64,000 bases of DNA from Methylobacterium sp. DB0501. Lineage in GTDB: Bacteria; Pseudomonadota; Alphaproteobacteria; Rhizobiales; Beijerinckiaceae. Positions 61,987-64,000 of this stretch are shown piece after piece. Both the position numbers and the translations under genes were made by a program. Every line of letters starts with the position of its first letter. Positions within the stretch are counted from its first letter, which is position 1. The notes beneath the pieces were generated by a model, which was not told the origin of the DNA, searched no databases, and saw only the letters and a program-made list of their open reading frames with translations. The stretch spans positions 62,001 to 126,000 of the forward strand of contig NZ_JAAKGV010000019.1 in the NCBI RefSeq assembly GCF_011043735.1. The letters run 5' to 3'.

Positions 61987-62760
61987 TCACGGTCTCCCGA
62001 GATCGGCCAGGAAGCGGCCGAGGTCGTCGACGAACACCCCCATCATCACCCCGATCGTCGCCAGCATCACCAGCATGCCGATCATGATCGAGGCCGGGGT
62101 GGCGACGAAGAACACCTGCATCTGCGGCATCATGCGCGAGAGAACGCCGAGGCCGAGGTTGAACAGGATGCCGAAGGCGATGAACGGGGCCGAGATCTGC
62201 ACCGCCAGGGTGAAGCCGCGGGCCACCGCCCGCACCGCGAAGGCGGCGGCGTCGCCGGTCGCCGGCATGCCGACGGGCGGCATGAGGGCGTAGGAATCGC
62301 GGATGCCCTGGAGCGCGAGGTGATGGAGGTCGGCCGCGAGCACCAGCGTGAGGCCGAGCAGGCTCAGGAAGCTGCCGAGCGTCGCCTGCTGGTTGCCGAG
62401 GGCGGGGTCGACGGTCATCGCGTAGGAGAGGCCGAGCTGCTGGGCCACGACCGTGCCGGCGGTCTGGAGCGCCGCGATCACCGCCCGAACGCTCAAGCCC
62501 AGCACCAGCCCGACCGCGATCTCGCCGATCAGCACGCCGATCAGCGCCGTGCCGGGGCCGCCGGGCTCCGGCCCCGTGCCGCCGGGCAGCAGCGGGCGGG
62601 CGACCGGGAACAGGACGAGGGAGAGGAGGAGCGCGAAGGCGAGGCGCAGGCGCGGCGTCACCATCGCCTCGCCGACGCCCGGCATCAGCATCACCAGGGT
62701 GCCGACCCGCGCGAAGGTGAGGAGGTAGGCCGAGGCGAGGCCGGGCAGGAGGAGGTTCAC
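61987..62760 (-). CDS. fliR: Flagellar biosynthesis protein FliR
   Basis: Component of the export gate in the flagellar basal body. The 257-residue protein starts MNLLLPGLASAYLLTFARVG and has about six transmembrane segments, with GTVVAQQLGLSYAMTVDPAL and FIAFGILFNLGLGVLSRMMP. Length and hydropathy match FliR. It lies between fliQ and flhB. Confidence 0.93.
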   Translation of the reverse strand: MNLLLPGLASAYLLTFARVGTLVMLMPGVGEAMVTPRLRLAFALLLSLVLFPVARPLLPGGTGPEPGGPGTALIGVLIGEIAVGLVLGLSVRAVIAALQTAGTVVAQQLGLSYAMTVDPALGNQQATLGSFLSLLGLTLVLAADLHHLALQGIRDSYALMPPVGMPATGDAAAFAVRAVARGFTLAVQISAPFIAFGILFNLGLGVLSRMMPQMQVFFVATPASIMIGMLVMLATIGVMMGVFVDDLGRFLADLGRP

Positions 62761-62821
62761 GTCCGGCCGATTCGGGAGCGGGTGGAGGGTCTCACGCTTC
62801 TCGGGCGGATTGTCCGCCCGC

Positions 62822-63088
62822 TCAACCCCCCGAGGCGATCCGCGCGGCGATGCGGGTCATGTAGCCGGCCAGCGCATCGCCCATGAAGGGCAGCATCAAC
62901 AGCATCGCGGCGAAGACCGCGACGATCTTGGGCACGTAGATCAGGGTCTGTTCCTGGATCTGGGTCAGGGCCTGGAACAGCGACACGACGAGGCCGACGA
63001 CGAGGGCGACGACCATCAGCGGGCCGGCGACCTTGAGGAAGGTGAAGATGCCGTCGCGGGCGACGTCGAGGATGGCGAGGCCGGTCAT
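62822..63088 (-). CDS. fliQ: Flagellar biosynthesis protein FliQ
   Basis: The 88-residue gate subunit has two transmembrane helices (VAGPLMVVALVVGLVVSLFQ; VAVFAAMLLMLPFMGDALAG) separated by the conserved ALTQIQEQTLIYVPKI. It starts MTGLAILDVARDGIFTFLKV. It lies between fliE and fliR in the operon. Confidence 0.95.
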   Translation of the reverse strand: MTGLAILDVARDGIFTFLKVAGPLMVVALVVGLVVSLFQALTQIQEQTLIYVPKIVAVFAAMLLMLPFMGDALAGYMTRIAARIASGG

Positions 63089-63104
63089 CGCGGAGACGGT
63101 TCCT

Positions 63105-63410
63105 TTAGATCTGCATCCGCATGATGTCCTCGTAGGCCGAGATCACCCGGTCGCGCACCGCCACCAGGGTCTGGAGCGCGGTCTCGCTCTCGGCCACCGC
63201 CGTCACCACGTCGACGACGTTGGCCTTGCCGGCGGCGACCGCCATGGCCTGGCCGTCGGCGCGCTTGCCGGCCTCCGAGACCCCGTCGAGGGCCGAGGAG
63301 AGGAGCTGGGTGAAGCCGCTCTCCCCCGTCCCGGCCGTGCCGGCCGCCTGCGGGCGGCCGATGTTCTGGATGGCGGCGTAGGCGCCGGCCGCGAAGGCGT
63401 TGGTGGTCAT
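63105..63410 (-). CDS. fliE: Flagellar hook-basal body protein FliE
   Basis: The 101-residue protein connects the MS ring and the rod. It starts MTTNAFAAGAYAAIQNIGRP and has the family C-terminus VDVVTAVAESETALQTLVAV, RDRVISAYEDIMRMQI. It begins two bases after the flgC stop. Confidence 0.93.
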   Translation of the reverse strand: MTTNAFAAGAYAAIQNIGRPQAAGTAGTGESGFTQLLSSALDGVSEAGKRADGQAMAVAAGKANVVDVVTAVAESETALQTLVAVRDRVISAYEDIMRMQI

Positions 63411-63412
63411 GG

Positions 63413-63832
63413 TCAGGCCTTGAGGATGTCGATGGTGCGGGACACCATGCGGTTGGTGAGCGTGACCATGTTGAGGTTCGCCTCGTAGGAGCGCTGGGCC
63501 TCGCGCATGTCGACGGTCTCGACGAGGACGTTGACGTTGGGCATCCGCACCTCGCCGTTGGCGTCGGCGGCGGGGTTGCCCGGGTCCTGCTTGGAACGGA
63601 ACGGGCCCTGGTCCCGGCGGACCTTGCCCAGATCCACCACCGTCGCGTCGAGCGCGCGGTCGACGTGGTTGCTGAAGGTCGGGATCTTGCGCCGGTAGGG
63701 CTCGGCGGTGGCGCTGGTCGGCGCCGAATCCGCGTTGGCGATATTCTCCGAGATCACCCGCATCCGGCCCGACTGAGCCTTGAGCCCGGAGGCCGCGATG
63801 CCGATCGCCTTGCTGAAATCCATGGAAGCCAC
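63413..63832 (-). CDS. flgC: Flagellar basal-body rod protein FlgC
   Basis: The 139-residue rod protein starts MASMDFSKAIGIAASGLKAQ, contains MRVISENIANADSAPTS (the N-terminal rod-family motif) and VNVLVETVDMREAQRSYEAN, NLNMVTLTNRMVSRTIDILKA. It is the second gene of the operon flgB-flgC-fliE-fliQ-fliR-flhB. Confidence 0.95.
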   Translation of the reverse strand: MASMDFSKAIGIAASGLKAQSGRMRVISENIANADSAPTSATAEPYRRKIPTFSNHVDRALDATVVDLGKVRRDQGPFRSKQDPGNPAADANGEVRMPNVNVLVETVDMREAQRSYEANLNMVTLTNRMVSRTIDILKA

Positions 63833-63926
63833 CTTGCGGCCGGAGTGACGATCAAGCGGATGGGGGCCGGTGCGACGCGACGCGACGGAGACCGCCCGGA
63901 AGGAACTGCCGGCCTTCGCCGGGAAC

Positions 63927-64000
63927 TATCTGCCGACCGCGGTACGCAGGGTCTGCAGGCTCTTGCGGTAGAGGAGGCTCGCGAGCTGGTAGTCGCCCTG
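63927..64000 (-). CDS. flgB: Flagellar basal-body rod protein FlgB, C-terminus (runs off the right edge)
   Basis: On the minus strand the frame from the edge reads DYQLASLLYRKSLQTLRTAV, then GR and a stop. This is the conserved C-terminal helix of FlgB. It lies 95 bp upstream of flgC, the usual place. Most of the gene is outside the window. Confidence 0.85.

Overview
The window looks like a chromosomal segment of a high-GC alphaproteobacterium, most likely Methylobacterium or a close relative in the Rhizobiales. I infer this from gene content (a DUF6894-type short protein, HWE-type histidine kinases, CckA beside the flhB-fliR-fliQ-fliE-flgCB flagellar operon, pccB, the metK-trmB pair), from a tRNA-Arg(CCU) gene split by a group I intron, and from a candidate MmgR-type small RNA. 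No database search was possible; family names come from motifs read in the translations.

Region 1 (1-5.4 kb) has the N-terminus of a Crp/Fnr regulator, a DUF6894 protein, a broken HWE kinase, a cation/proton antiporter, a 43-residue lysine-rich protein, a DUF3597 protein and an inorganic pyrophosphatase. Region 2 (5.4-9.3 kb) is a compositional island: an AT-rich 355-residue protein of unknown function, a truncated IS630 transposase and a three-gene minus-strand cluster (HTH-like protein plus two unknowns, the last two sharing an ATGA overlap).

Region 3 (9.3-21.35 kb) is a mobile-element-like module that abuts the 3' end of a tRNA-Gly gene. It carries a RepB/AEP-type primase-like replication protein, iteron-like repeats, a ParB-domain fragment, a run of short overlapping unknown genes, two HTH-like proteins and a phage-type metallophosphoesterase. 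No integrase is visible. Its most striking part is the 15.5-17.9 kb operon: a Zn-ribbon-like protein and a stand-alone HIRAN protein both end in a tip like that of bacterial SSB (NIPF and DDDIPF), suggesting that both dock onto the host's SSB-binding replication and repair proteins.

Region 4 (21.5-35.8 kb) returns to core-type genes: an M48 metalloprotease, a secreted SNase-like protein, intron-containing tRNA-Arg, a hemerythrin-like protein, the candidate small RNA with its terminator, MgtC, an XRE regulator, metK (with a candidate pseudoknot in its leader), trmB, an HWE kinase, a proline/histidine-rich membrane protein and Fe-type SodB.

Region 5 (35.9-64 kb) carries envelope genes (YdjC deacetylase, GT2 glycosyltransferase, MurJ, rfbCBDA for dTDP-rhamnose), metabolism (acyl-CoA ligase with a divergent MarR, class III aminotransferase, pccB), a cytosolic PAS chemoreceptor, alaS, a MAPEG protein, recA with an SOS-box-like site, a Phd/PIN toxin-antitoxin pair whose toxin seems to have lost its first catalytic aspartate, cckA, and the flagellar operon running off the right edge into flgB.
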